Source: Phil1 sp963643205 (GTDB taxonomy: Bacteria; Bacillota; Clostridia; Christensenellales; CAG-138). From it: DNA of 64,000 nt. Made by a program: the position numbers and the translations under genes. Each line of letters opens with the position of its first letter. The stretch's first letter is position 1. Shown here in pieces: positions 1 to 7,913 of the stretch. The stretch spans positions 1 through 64,000 of the forward strand of contig CAVIJJ010000001.1 in the NCBI GenBank assembly GCA_963643205.1. Direction: 5' to 3'. The notes below the pieces were generated by a model. It saw only the letters and a list, made by a program, of their open reading frames with translations. It was not told the origin of the DNA and ran no database searches.

Positions 1-20
1 GGTTTTTCGCTCGCGGCGGC

Positions 21-554
21 TTACAGCGCCGTGCCCCTCTTCGGCACAAACAGCTTTGTCATGTCCGCCTTTTCAAGCTCAAGCAGCTTAACCTTGCGCT
101 CTATTCCGCCGCCGTATCCCGTCAGGCTGCCGTTTGTTCCTACCACGCGGTGGCAGGGGATAATAAGTGAAATCGGGTTGTGACCAACCGCTCCGCCAAC
201 CGCCTGGGCGGACATTTTTCCCGCGCCGCGGCTTTTTGCTATTTCAGCGGCTATCTCGCCGTATGTTATCGTCTTGCCGTAGGGAATGGTAAGCATAATA
301 TCGCAAACCGCTTTGCGAAACGGCGTTGAGTCATATCGCAGCGGCGGTGTGAAATCCGGGTTTCGGCCTGAAAAATAAATGTCCAGCCATCGCGCCGCCT
401 CATTGAGCAAAGGGTGCTTTTTTGCCTCAACTTTGTCCGGCAGAACGTTGCCGAAATGTCTCTGCCCGTTGAACCACAGCCCGATTATGGCCTCATCGTC
501 GCAGGCAAGCGTAATGTCGCCTAAGGGTGAAGTATATTGCTCCGTGTATATCAT
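21..554 (-). CDS. ogt: methylated-DNA--protein-cysteine methyltransferase
   Basis: Suicide DNA-repair enzyme that moves the alkyl group from O6-alkylguanine (and O4-alkylthymine) onto its own cysteine. The 177 aa length matches the Ogt/MGMT family. The active-site motif PCHRVVG is complete with Cys134, and the helix-turn-helix stretch TITYGEIA with its Tyr/Arg neighbours lies just before it, about residues 96-103. It sits 5 bp downstream of the GntR gene on the same strand, so the two are probably co-transcribed. The start has a weak AAGG site in the end of the upstream gene. Family assignment is secure; choice between Ogt and Ada-C type naming is by length only. Confidence 0.95.
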   Translation of the reverse strand: MIYTEQYTSPLGDITLACDDEAIIGLWFNGQRHFGNVLPDKVEAKKHPLLNEAARWLDIYFSGRNPDFTPPLRYDSTPFRKAVCDIMLTIPYGKTITYGEIAAEIAKSRGAGKMSAQAVGGAVGHNPISLIIPCHRVVGTNGSLTGYGGGIERKVKLLELEKADMTKLFVPKRGTAL

Positions 555-559
555 GCGCC

Positions 560-1237
560 TTATTCTTTCGCCAGCAGGGGGGATTTAAGCAGGGCCTGCT
601 TTGTGCTTTCAAGGTGCGTTCTCAGTATTGCCGTGGCAAGCACCGTGTCGCGCTCGCGGCAGGCATCTATAAGCGCCCTGTGCTCGGCTATGCTTTTAAC
701 CATGGGCATATCGTCCTTTGTGTAGAACGGGTGCAGGTATCTGTCCACGTTGGCGTGGAATTGATCTATCAGCTGTATCGCAACCTTATTTCCGCTCGGC
801 TCATACAGGGCAAAATGCAGCTTCAGGTTAAGCGAGTCAAGGTTTTCCATGTTCTGCTCGCTGTCAAATTCATCCAAATAACCGTAAGCCTTTTTTATTG
901 CCTCGTCATTCATAAGGGGTATGGCCGCGCCGAGTGTGCCCGTTTCAAGCATTATGCGCGTATCCATAACGTTTTTCAGCTCGCTTGCGCTAAGCTTCGT
1001 AACCACGGCTCCGCGGTTTTGATATATGCGCACAAGCCCTTGCGCCTCAAGCTGTCTAAGGGCCTCTCTTACTGGTATGTGGCTAACGTTAAGCGCGCCG
1101 GATATATCCTCCTGCCTTAGCGGCATGCCGCCCGGCAGAACGCCGCGTATTATGGCCGTGCGTATAACCTGAAATATCCAGTCCCGTGCCGCCGCCGAGC
1201 GCGGCTGAAATTCCTCGGCTATTTTTTTAAGCTCCAT
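560..1237 (-). CDS. GntR family transcriptional regulator (FCD subfamily)
   Basis: DNA-binding regulator of the FadR/VanR group, 225 aa. Residues about 15-80 form the winged helix-turn-helix (PVREALRQLEAQGLV is the typical recognition-helix region). Residues about 88-215 form the all-helical FCD ligand domain, with spaced Asp/His residues that in the family bind a metal and a small carboxylate. The ligand cannot be told from sequence. It lies first in a likely two-gene operon with ogt. An inverted repeat overlapping its own -10 box suggests autoregulation (inference). Confidence 0.9.
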   Translation of the reverse strand: MELKKIAEEFQPRSAAARDWIFQVIRTAIIRGVLPGGMPLRQEDISGALNVSHIPVREALRQLEAQGLVRIYQNRGAVVTKLSASELKNVMDTRIMLETGTLGAAIPLMNDEAIKKAYGYLDEFDSEQNMENLDSLNLKLHFALYEPSGNKVAIQLIDQFHANVDRYLHPFYTKDDMPMVKSIAEHRALIDACRERDTVLATAILRTHLESTKQALLKSPLLAKE

Positions 1238-1326
1238 ATAACCTAAAATGCTCTCTTTCTTATCGAAAATCAGTTGGAAATAAGCGTAATGACAAAGCCG
1301 CTTTATTTATTAAATCATCACAATAT

Positions 1327-1355
1327 ATGATATAAAATAAAGAATGTTCAGTCAA
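1327..1355 (-). promoter_or_regulatory. sigma-A promoter of the GntR-ogt operon with overlapping inverted repeat
   Basis: Reading the minus strand, TTGACT (1350-1355) and TATCAT (1327-1332) are separated by 17 bp. The arms ATCA and TGAT with a 7-bp spacer (1317-1331) overlap the -10 box and likely start site, which is where a GntR repressor would sit. Confidence 0.65.
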
Positions 1356-1396
1356 GAAGAATGTATAAATGCGAATTGCGGCCCGGTTTTATTCAT

Positions 1397-1430
1397 AAAA
1401 GGCGAAAGGCGCTGCCGGTGCGGCAGCGCC
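1397..1430 (-). terminator. rho-independent terminator after htrA
   Basis: A 9-bp GC stem GGCGCTGCC/GGCAGCGCC (1408-1416 and 1422-1430) is followed on the minus strand by a T-rich run (TTTCGCCTTTT). It lies 70 bp after the htrA stop. Confidence 0.75.
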
Positions 1431-1500
1431 CTTCTGTGGATGGGGGGTATGTCAAAACGGAGTGCCCGTCATGACCGATGTTGGTTTGGCGTTAAGGCCT

Positions 1501-2997
1501 TTAGCTCTGCCTTTCGCCCAGCACTATGCTTATGTCTACCTGCTCACTGCCGCGCTGTACGGTCATCGTTACGGTGTCGCCAACGCTGTAGTTGTAAAGC
1601 AGAGCGGACAGGTCGGAGGAGCTTGTAATCTCCTGACCGTCAAAGTAAAGTATGATGTCGTTTACATTCAGTCCGGCCTTCTCAGCCGCGCTGCCGGATT
1701 CTATGGAGTATATCTGCGGATGGGTAGTGTAGCCGTATCCGCCGTAGCTGCCGTAGAAGCCGCCGTAGCCGCCCGCGTTGCCGGTTGTGAACGCAACGTT
1801 CTGCATCGTTATTCCAAGATAAGGTCTGCCGGTAACGTAGCCAACGTCCATCAGGTCGGTTACAACGCCCTTAGCGGTGTCAATGGGAATCGCGAAGCCT
1901 ATGCCTTCAACGTTGGTGCCGTTGGCCTTGGCGTTTACAATGCCTATCAGCTCGCCGTTCTCGTTGAAAAGACCGCCGCCGCTGTTGCCGGAGTTTACGC
2001 TCGCGTTAACCTGCATCAGGGTCATCTGCTGACCGTCTATGGTAACCTCTCGGTCAAGACCGCTTACAATGCCCTTGGATACGCTGGTCGCCAGCACGCC
2101 AAGCGGGTTGCCTATCGCGTAAACGGTGTCGCCTACCATCATGCTGCTGCTGGAACCAATCGTCGCGGCAGGCAGGTTTTCCGCGTTAATCTTAATTACG
2201 GCAATGTCCGTATAACTGTCCGTACCCACAAGCTGCGCATCATACTCGGTGCCGTCCTGCAGATAAACCTTGATTCCGTCAGCGCCGGATACAACGTGGT
2301 TGTTGGTAACAATGTAACCGTCGGAAGTTACTATTACGCCGCTGCCGCTGCCAACGGTCTCGCTATCGCTCTCGGTAGAGCTCTGGCCCTGAGAGTACCA
2401 GTAGTAGCCGCTGCTGCTTGTGGTGTTCTGCTCAATGTCAATGCTTACCACGCTGCTCATGCAGGCCTGCACAACGTTTGTACTGCTGCTGGATGTGTTG
2501 GTGGCTTCGCTGGTCTTAAGACCGGTGCTGGGCTGTGTGGTCGGCGTTTCCGTCACCGTTGTGGTGGAGGAAGGGGTATCGCTGTTCGCGTTTGATGTGG
2601 TGGCCTCGTCTGTAACTACGGTTGTGGCAGCGGGCTCGGAGGTGGTGCTGTTCATCGCAAGCTGCTGCTGATCAGCCGAAGTGTTGCTCGCGCTAATGGC
2701 TTTTCCGATGGCCAGCCCTGCGCCCGTGAAGAGCAGCGCCGCCACTATCACGGTAACCATCATCTGGGTCATTGTTACGAATTTCTTGGGCTTCTTGCCA
2801 CCACCGCTGCCGTTGCTGCCGGAACCGGATCCGTTCGCGTTGTACGCGTTGGAAGTGTTCTGTGTGTATGTGTACTGATACTGGCCATAATTCGGCTGGC
2901 CCTGCTGCTGTTGCTGCTGGTCGCTCGGCTGTGTATTCTGCTGCGGATTCTGCTGCTGCGGATTCTGCTGCTCATACCATTTCCAGTTGTTTTCCAT
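1501..2997 (-). CDS. membrane-anchored HtrA/DegP-type serine protease with PDZ domain
   Basis: Envelope quality-control protease of 498 aa. In order: a Gln/Asn-rich cytoplasmic segment (1-68) ending in a Lys patch; one membrane helix about 76-100; a Ser/Thr-rich linker to about 172; a trypsin-like domain with the full triad His234 (NNHVV), Asp264 (YTDIAVI) and Ser339 (GNSGGG); and a PDZ domain about 390-490. The PDZ carries an unusual Gly/Tyr-rich insertion at about 406-424. An AAAGGAGGAA ribosome site precedes the start. In Bacillota such proteins act outside the membrane on misfolded secreted proteins. The gene is single, with its own promoter and terminator. Family certain; substrates unknown. 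Confidence 0.95.
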   Translation of the reverse strand: MENNWKWYEQQNPQQQNPQQNTQPSDQQQQQQGQPNYGQYQYTYTQNTSNAYNANGSGSGSNGSGGGKKPKKFVTMTQMMVTVIVAALLFTGAGLAIGKAISASNTSADQQQLAMNSTTSEPAATTVVTDEATTSNANSDTPSSTTTVTETPTTQPSTGLKTSEATNTSSSSTNVVQACMSSVVSIDIEQNTTSSSGYYWYSQGQSSTESDSETVGSGSGVIVTSDGYIVTNNHVVSGADGIKVYLQDGTEYDAQLVGTDSYTDIAVIKINAENLPAATIGSSSSMMVGDTVYAIGNPLGVLATSVSKGIVSGLDREVTIDGQQMTLMQVNASVNSGNSGGGLFNENGELIGIVNAKANGTNVEGIGFAIPIDTAKGVVTDLMDVGYVTGRPYLGITMQNVAFTTGNAGGYGGFYGSYGGYGYTTHPQIYSIESGSAAEKAGLNVNDIILYFDGQEITSSSDLSALLYNYSVGDTVTMTVQRGSEQVDISIVLGERQS

Positions 2998-3058
2998 AAT
3001 ATTTCCTCCTTTCGCTCTCCTCTCGGGGAGCCCATGGCTGTTTTCTTTTTATGCCTAT

Positions 3059-3064
3059 ATTATA
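3059..3064 (-). promoter_or_regulatory. -10 box upstream of htrA
   Basis: A consensus TATAAT on the minus strand lies 61 bp before the htrA start. The best -35 (TTTCTT at about 16-17 bp) is weak. A TTGACG further upstream is too far to pair with it. The 2998-3304 gap holds this and the divergent PQQ-gene promoter; nothing else was seen in it. Confidence 0.45.
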
Positions 3065-3230
3065 GCGGCAGATTATGTACAAGAAAGGCGCGTCAAGTAT
3101 CAATAATGTGTTACATTTTGTATTAATTGTGGACTTCTTAAATGCAATGCTTACAGCCCACCTTTTAAGCCGCTTTGGTTTTGACTATCGCTCTCTATAA
3201 ATGTTTACAAATGTCCGGCCTTACCCGGTC

Positions 3231-3259
3231 TTGATGATAAGCCGGCGGGGGAGTATAAT
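3231..3259 (+). promoter_or_regulatory. sigma-A promoter of the PQQ-propeller gene
   Basis: TTGATG (3231-3236), a 17-bp spacer and a consensus TATAAT (3254-3259), about 45 bp upstream of the start codon. Confidence 0.7.
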
Positions 3260-3304
3260 TAGCGTAGTATATTGTAAATATATGCGGAAAGGTATTGTTT
3301 ATTT

Positions 3305-5125
3305 ATGAGAAGACGTCGCCGCAGAAGGCGCAGAATCACGGCAAAATTTGTGATAATACTGGTGCTGTTCATAATAGCCCTTACGCTTGGCATACTTGTG
3401 CTCAGCAATTTGGGCGACGACGGCAGCAGCATTGTAGAAGGCGAAACCGAAAAAACGGGAATTATAGACTCTATTTTCGGCACCCAAACGCCCGAGCCTA
3501 CTCAGACCGTTGAGCCTGAGGTTGTGGCTACTCCCGAGCCTACGCCCACTCCGCTGCCTGAGTTCAGCCCATATGCTGTTGACGGCACCAAGCCCAGTGA
3601 CTTTGGCATGGAAACGGAAATAGAGGTTGACGGCACGGTTGTGTCCAGCTATCAGCGCGAGGAAACTATAGACTTTGGCGAGGGCAGCGACTATACCGAG
3701 CTTGAGGGCGTTATCACGTTCCGCGGAAACAACTTCAGGGATAATCCCGCCTACGGAACGGCTACAATAGTTGAAAAAACGCTTGACGATGCCAACGCCT
3801 GGGTTGTAAGCACGGGCAGCGTGCCTAAGGTATATGGTTCCGGCGCCTGGACGGGCTCCGGCTGGACCGGTCAGCCGCTTATAGTTCGTTGGCCCGAGGA
3901 AACCAAAAAGATAATGAATCTGTACGATTCCGCCAAGAACAAAGCGGATCTTGTGGAGGTTATATACGCCACCATGGACGGCCATATATACTTCCTCGAT
4001 CTTGATACCGGCGAGCGTACGCGTGATCCCATAAATATGGGCCGCTATCCCTTCAAAGGCGCGGGCGCGCTTGACCCGAGAGGTTATCCGCTTATGTACT
4101 TGGGTTCCGGTGACGACTGTACAGACGATGGCAAGGGTTCTTCCCACGCTTCAATAATCAGCCTTATAGACGGCAAGGTAATATACGAGTTCGGTGAAAA
4201 GGACGGCTTCAGCCTAAGGGATCTTTCATATTTCGACAGCTCCGCCCTTGTTGATGCCGAAACCGATACGCTCATATACCCGGGCGAAAACGGCATACTC
4301 TACCTTATAAAGCTAAACACCAATTATGACCCCACTGCCGGAACGATATCCGTATCGCCGGAGGTTGTAAAGTGGCATTATAAGGGCAGCCGCACCAACA
4401 GCACCGCCACCAAGGACGGTTCAAAGGGCTGGTGGCTCGGCATGGAAGACAGCGCCATAGTCTGGCGCGGCCATCTCTTCATTGCCGATAACGGCGGCCA
4501 CATGATGTGCATCAATCTTAATACGCTTGAGCTTGTCTGGGTGCAGGATACGCTTGACGATACCAACTGCACAGCCGTACTGGAACTTGAAAACGGCCAT
4601 CCGTATATATATTGCTCAACATCGTTCCATGGCGGCTGGCGCGCGAGCGTGGATTCAAAAGCGCAGATACCTATTTGGAAGCTTGATGCCGAAAACGGCA
4701 GCATTGTTTGGACGAATACGGACTATTCCTGCCAAACCGTATCCGGCGTGTCCGGCGGCGTGCAGGGTTCGTTCGCGATAGGCAAGGGCAGCCTGAGCGA
4801 GCTTGTGTTCGCTCCCGTGGCCATGACGGATGGTCACCGCGGCAAGCTTGTCGCCTTCTCAAAGGCGGACGGCCATGTTGTTTGGGAATGCAACTTTGCC
4901 GGATACCCCTGGTCAAGCCCCGTTGTGGTCTATGATCAGAATGGCGATGGATATATAATCCAGTGCAATTCCTCCGGCTATATGCACCTTGTAGACGGCC
5001 AGACGGGCACCATACTTTATGAGTTCTCGCTTGGGTCAAATATAGAGGCATCGCCTGCCGTGTTCGAGAATACCGTTGTTGTCGGTACGCGCGGCCAGAA
5101 GATATACGGCGTAAAGATTAAGTAA
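3305..5125 (+). CDS. membrane-anchored PQQ-like beta-propeller protein
   Basis: 606 aa, predicted surface protein. It begins with nine consecutive arginines, then one membrane helix (about 14-34), then a Thr/Pro/Glu linker (about 60-92). The rest reads as repeated beta-propeller blades of the PQQ/WD-like type with repeats such as GSIVWTN, GHVVWE and GTILYEF. These repeats lack evidence of catalytic residues, so a binding or scaffold role outside the membrane is more likely than a dehydrogenase. No partner is nearby: its neighbours htrA and the MATE gene are on the other strand. The ribosome site is weak (GGAAAGG about 12 bp upstream). Function unknown beyond the fold. Confidence 0.85.
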   Translation: MRRRRRRRRRITAKFVIILVLFIIALTLGILVLSNLGDDGSSIVEGETEKTGIIDSIFGTQTPEPTQTVEPEVVATPEPTPTPLPEFSPYAVDGTKPSDFGMETEIEVDGTVVSSYQREETIDFGEGSDYTELEGVITFRGNNFRDNPAYGTATIVEKTLDDANAWVVSTGSVPKVYGSGAWTGSGWTGQPLIVRWPEETKKIMNLYDSAKNKADLVEVIYATMDGHIYFLDLDTGERTRDPINMGRYPFKGAGALDPRGYPLMYLGSGDDCTDDGKGSSHASIISLIDGKVIYEFGEKDGFSLRDLSYFDSSALVDAETDTLIYPGENGILYLIKLNTNYDPTAGTISVSPEVVKWHYKGSRTNSTATKDGSKGWWLGMEDSAIVWRGHLFIADNGGHMMCINLNTLELVWVQDTLDDTNCTAVLELENGHPYIYCSTSFHGGWRASVDSKAQIPIWKLDAENGSIVWTNTDYSCQTVSGVSGGVQGSFAIGKGSLSELVFAPVAMTDGHRGKLVAFSKADGHVVWECNFAGYPWSSPVVVYDQNGDGYIIQCNSSGYMHLVDGQTGTILYEFSLGSNIEASPAVFENTVVVGTRGQKIYGVKIK

Positions 5126-5140
5126 ACGACCATAAAAATA

Positions 5141-5173
5141 CTCCCCGTTCAATGCTGAGCGGGGAGCTTTTTT
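5141..5173. terminator. bidirectional terminator between PQQ protein and MATE genes
   Basis: Stem CTCCCCG (5141-5147) with CGGGGAG (5160-5166), followed by CTTTTTT on the plus strand. On the minus strand the same stem is followed by a TATTTTTAT run, so it can end both convergent genes. Confidence 0.85.
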
Positions 5174-5184
5174 AATCCTTGATG

Positions 5185-6540
5185 TCAGTTCAGCTTTAAC
5201 TCGGCCTGTTTTGCTTTTTTCTCCGTATAGACAAAGTATATAAGGCAAAGCGTAATCTGTATAACGGTGGATGCCGGAGTCGCAAGGCCTATATAAAAAA
5301 GCGAAATGCCCGGGATGCGGCTCATAAAATACGAAAAAGGTATGCGCACAAGGAACGCGCCCGCGATGCCTTGGATCATTGTAAACGTGGTTTTGCCGCA
5401 GCCGCTGTAATATCCGCAGAAGCAGAAAAGGAAAGCCGTAAGCAGGCAGTCTATGCCGTATGCCTTAAGGTAATCGGCCGCCATGCTTACAACCTCAGCG
5501 TCGTTAGAGAATATGAACGCCAGCGTGTCTCCGTGGAAAAACGAAAGGTAGCCCATAACAGCGCCCGCCGCAAGGCTTGTGAGTATGCCGTATTTCAGCG
5601 CAAGCTTAGCCCGGTCGCGCCTGTTTGCGCCTATATTCTGCGCAACAAACGCGGAAAGGGACTGCATATATGCGGAAGCGACCAGCATAAGAAAGCCGCA
5701 AATCTTTTCCGCCACGCCAACGCCCGCGCTTTGTGTAAGTCCAAGCGAGTTTACTATTGCGAATATCACAAGGAACGAAAGGCTTACAAGCAACTCCTGA
5801 AGCGCTACAGGCGCTCCGAACTTGAAAATTTGCAGTCCTATTTTCTTGTCTATGCGAAGATCACTGCGCGAGAACGTGAAGGGCAGGGTTCGCCTTGAAA
5901 TTATCGCAAGCGAAAGCACAACGCTTATCGCCTGCGCGAACACTGTGGCGTACGCCGCGCCCTTTGTGCCCATTTTGAATACGGCTACCAGCAGCAAATC
6001 ACCGAATATGTTTACAACGCACGCTATCGCAACCGTTATCAGCGGCATCTTTGAATCGCCAAGTCCGCGGAATATGCTGCCGAGAAGGTTAAACGCGATT
6101 ATGAAAACCGTACCCGCCGAGCAAATGCGAACATAGGAAACGGTTTGCGAAAACGCCTCTTCGGGTGCCTGCATAATTGTTGATATCTGCGGGGCGAGAG
6201 CAACAAACAAAAGCGTGCACGCGGCCGCAAGTGCCGCGAAAAGCGTTATGCCGGTGCCTATAACCCTGCCGCCAACCTCGCTTTTGCCCTCGCCTATTTT
6301 CTGCCCGAGCAGTATCGTTATGCCGATTGACATGCTTGTGATTACGGTTGTAAGGCTCTGCATTATCTGGCTGCCGGTGGCAACGCCAGAAACGTCGGCG
6401 GTTTCGGCAAATTTGCCTACAACCAGCAAATCAACCGCCCCGTACATTGCCTGCAGAAACAGCGCAAGAAAAACGGGGTACGCAAATTTGAGCAGCGGCC
6501 CAAGTATTTTGCCCTTTGTAAAATTGTGCAGCGTTTCCAT
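5185..6540 (-). CDS. MATE family efflux transporter
   Basis: Polytopic inner-membrane antiporter of 451 aa with about 12 membrane helices, the usual size and pattern for multidrug and toxin extrusion proteins (NorM/DinF-like). The N-terminal half holds LLVVGKFAETADVSGVA, a typical helix-1/2 signature of the family, and the protein can be split in two similar halves. Such proteins use Na+ or H+ to export drugs or metabolites; the substrate cannot be read here. AAAGGA precedes the start. It is a single gene with its own promoter and a structured leader of about 110 nt. Confidence 0.93.
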   Translation of the reverse strand: METLHNFTKGKILGPLLKFAYPVFLALFLQAMYGAVDLLVVGKFAETADVSGVATGSQIMQSLTTVITSMSIGITILLGQKIGEGKSEVGGRVIGTGITLFAALAAACTLLFVALAPQISTIMQAPEEAFSQTVSYVRICSAGTVFIIAFNLLGSIFRGLGDSKMPLITVAIACVVNIFGDLLLVAVFKMGTKGAAYATVFAQAISVVLSLAIISRRTLPFTFSRSDLRIDKKIGLQIFKFGAPVALQELLVSLSFLVIFAIVNSLGLTQSAGVGVAEKICGFLMLVASAYMQSLSAFVAQNIGANRRDRAKLALKYGILTSLAAGAVMGYLSFFHGDTLAFIFSNDAEVVSMAADYLKAYGIDCLLTAFLFCFCGYYSGCGKTTFTMIQGIAGAFLVRIPFSYFMSRIPGISLFYIGLATPASTVIQITLCLIYFVYTEKKAKQAELKLN

Positions 6541-6664
6541 ATTTCAATTCCTTTGTAAATATATTGGTCATATTATTAAAGGCCGAACAAGAAAACGGTT
6601 TTACCCGCCATCTTATCCGGCCTGAACAGCAAAAATTGTCAGCCTCCGATGACCACAAGTAAGA

Positions 6665-6692
6665 ATTATACCATGTATCGGCCCTCTTGCAA
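6665..6692 (-). promoter_or_regulatory. extended -10 promoter of the MATE gene
   Basis: On the minus strand TTGCAA (6687-6692), 16-bp spacer, then TGG-TATAAT (6665-6670). The resulting leader contains a hairpin at 6581-6622 with outer stem GGCCG/CGGCC and inner stem CGG/CCG. Confidence 0.6.
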
Positions 6693-6695
6693 GGG

Positions 6696-7841
6696 TTATT
6701 TGTTTAACAGCCGCGCTATCGCCGTGCGCTTAACCTTCATTGCTCCCTTGGGGCAGAATTCCTGGCAGCAGAAGCAGCGTATGCATTTTGAACGGTCTAT
6801 GTTTGGCAGTTTGTTTTTCATTGTAATGGCTTTTGCAGGGCAAAGCTTAGCGCAAAGTCCGCAGCCGACGCACTCCTTCTTTACCGGGGAGGGCTTTGAT
6901 GCCATAACCATCTTCAAAAACGCGCGTGTAACGCCGCGTGTGTTCTTTACGGATGTTATGTCGTGCCTCGGCGTAAGCTCGCAGTCCTTGATTATAAAGC
7001 TGTTCGCGTCGCCGTAAAGCGAAACCTTGTCAAGTGAATCCTTGCTCAGTCCGCGCTCAACCGCCGCCGATATGGTAGGCACGTCCATGGGATTAACGCC
7101 CAAAAGCTTTGCGCCTACAAGATCCGCGTCGCATGCCGAACGCGCCGCTATCAGCGCGCCGCACTCGCGCGGCCTGCCGGCGGTCGGGCCGTTGCCGTCC
7201 ATTGCCGTTACCGCGTCTATAAGCGCAAGCACAGGGTGGTGGTATTCATATAAATCCACCAGCATGTTTGAAAAATCCGTGTGGTTAGGGAAACGGTAGT
7301 GGTATTCAAGCTTAACCGTGCCGGGTATGGTGCCGTAAAGATTCTTCAGCGCGCCGGTCATGCCCATCATGCCGTGGGTTTTAAGCTTGGCGAATGTTAT
7401 AAGCGCGTCAACTTTGTCAAGCCAGCCCGTGTAAAGAAAGCTTTTAAGCACCTTCGCTTCGGCAAAATGCCCTTCCTTGGTGCTGAAGTCGTCGTTCAGC
7501 ATTGCGCCGGCCTCAGCGGCAAGCGTCATGCCTGTCGCCTGGTAGGAATGGTTCATTGCCGCGGCGTTATATAATCCTCCCGGGCTTTCGCCTATTATTA
7601 CGCTTGCGCCGCGTTCGATAAGCATTTTTGTAAGCTCCGCGACCATCGTGGGGTGCGTGCAAACCGCGAATTCCGGCGATTTGGCGGCGGCAAGGTTTGG
7701 CTTTATACCTATTGTCATTCCGCTTTTAACCCAGTCAAGTCCGCCTATCGCGTCAAGCGCTTCTTTAAGCGCGGCGTGAACATGTTCCGCGTCGTAATCG
7801 GGGCAAGGTACTATTGCCGCATCGTAAACGGTGTCGCTCAT
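6696..7841 (-). CDS. DUF362 protein with two C-terminal [4Fe-4S] clusters
   Basis: 381 aa. Residues about 1-300 form the DUF362 domain (for example TIGIKPNL and GGLYNAAAM near the start). The C-terminal 70 residues carry two ferredoxin-type motifs, CVGCGLCAKLCP and CIRCFCCQEFCP, each giving CxxCxxCxxxCP. These indicate two [4Fe-4S] clusters. DUF362/ferredoxin fusions are common in anaerobes and are of uncertain function; an electron-transfer or iron-sulfur maturation role is inferred only. It lies downstream of typA on the same strand, with a short hairpin between them. Confidence 0.9.
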   Translation of the reverse strand: MSDTVYDAAIVPCPDYDAEHVHAALKEALDAIGGLDWVKSGMTIGIKPNLAAAKSPEFAVCTHPTMVAELTKMLIERGASVIIGESPGGLYNAAAMNHSYQATGMTLAAEAGAMLNDDFSTKEGHFAEAKVLKSFLYTGWLDKVDALITFAKLKTHGMMGMTGALKNLYGTIPGTVKLEYHYRFPNHTDFSNMLVDLYEYHHPVLALIDAVTAMDGNGPTAGRPRECGALIAARSACDADLVGAKLLGVNPMDVPTISAAVERGLSKDSLDKVSLYGDANSFIIKDCELTPRHDITSVKNTRGVTRAFLKMVMASKPSPVKKECVGCGLCAKLCPAKAITMKNKLPNIDRSKCIRCFCCQEFCPKGAMKVKRTAIARLLNK

Positions 7842-7913
7842 CTGTATTGTGTCCCTTTCTTATAAGTAAGGCGGGGAAGACCCCGCCTGTAATGCCAGTA
7901 ATGTTAAATGAAA

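Noticed and set aside
1462..2595. 377-codon open frame antisense to htrA
   Set aside because: Shadow of the protease gene with no family features.
7868..7888. GGCGGGG/CCCCGCC hairpin between typA and the DUF362 gene as a terminator
   Set aside because: No T run follows on the minus strand; it may only be a weak intercistronic hairpin.
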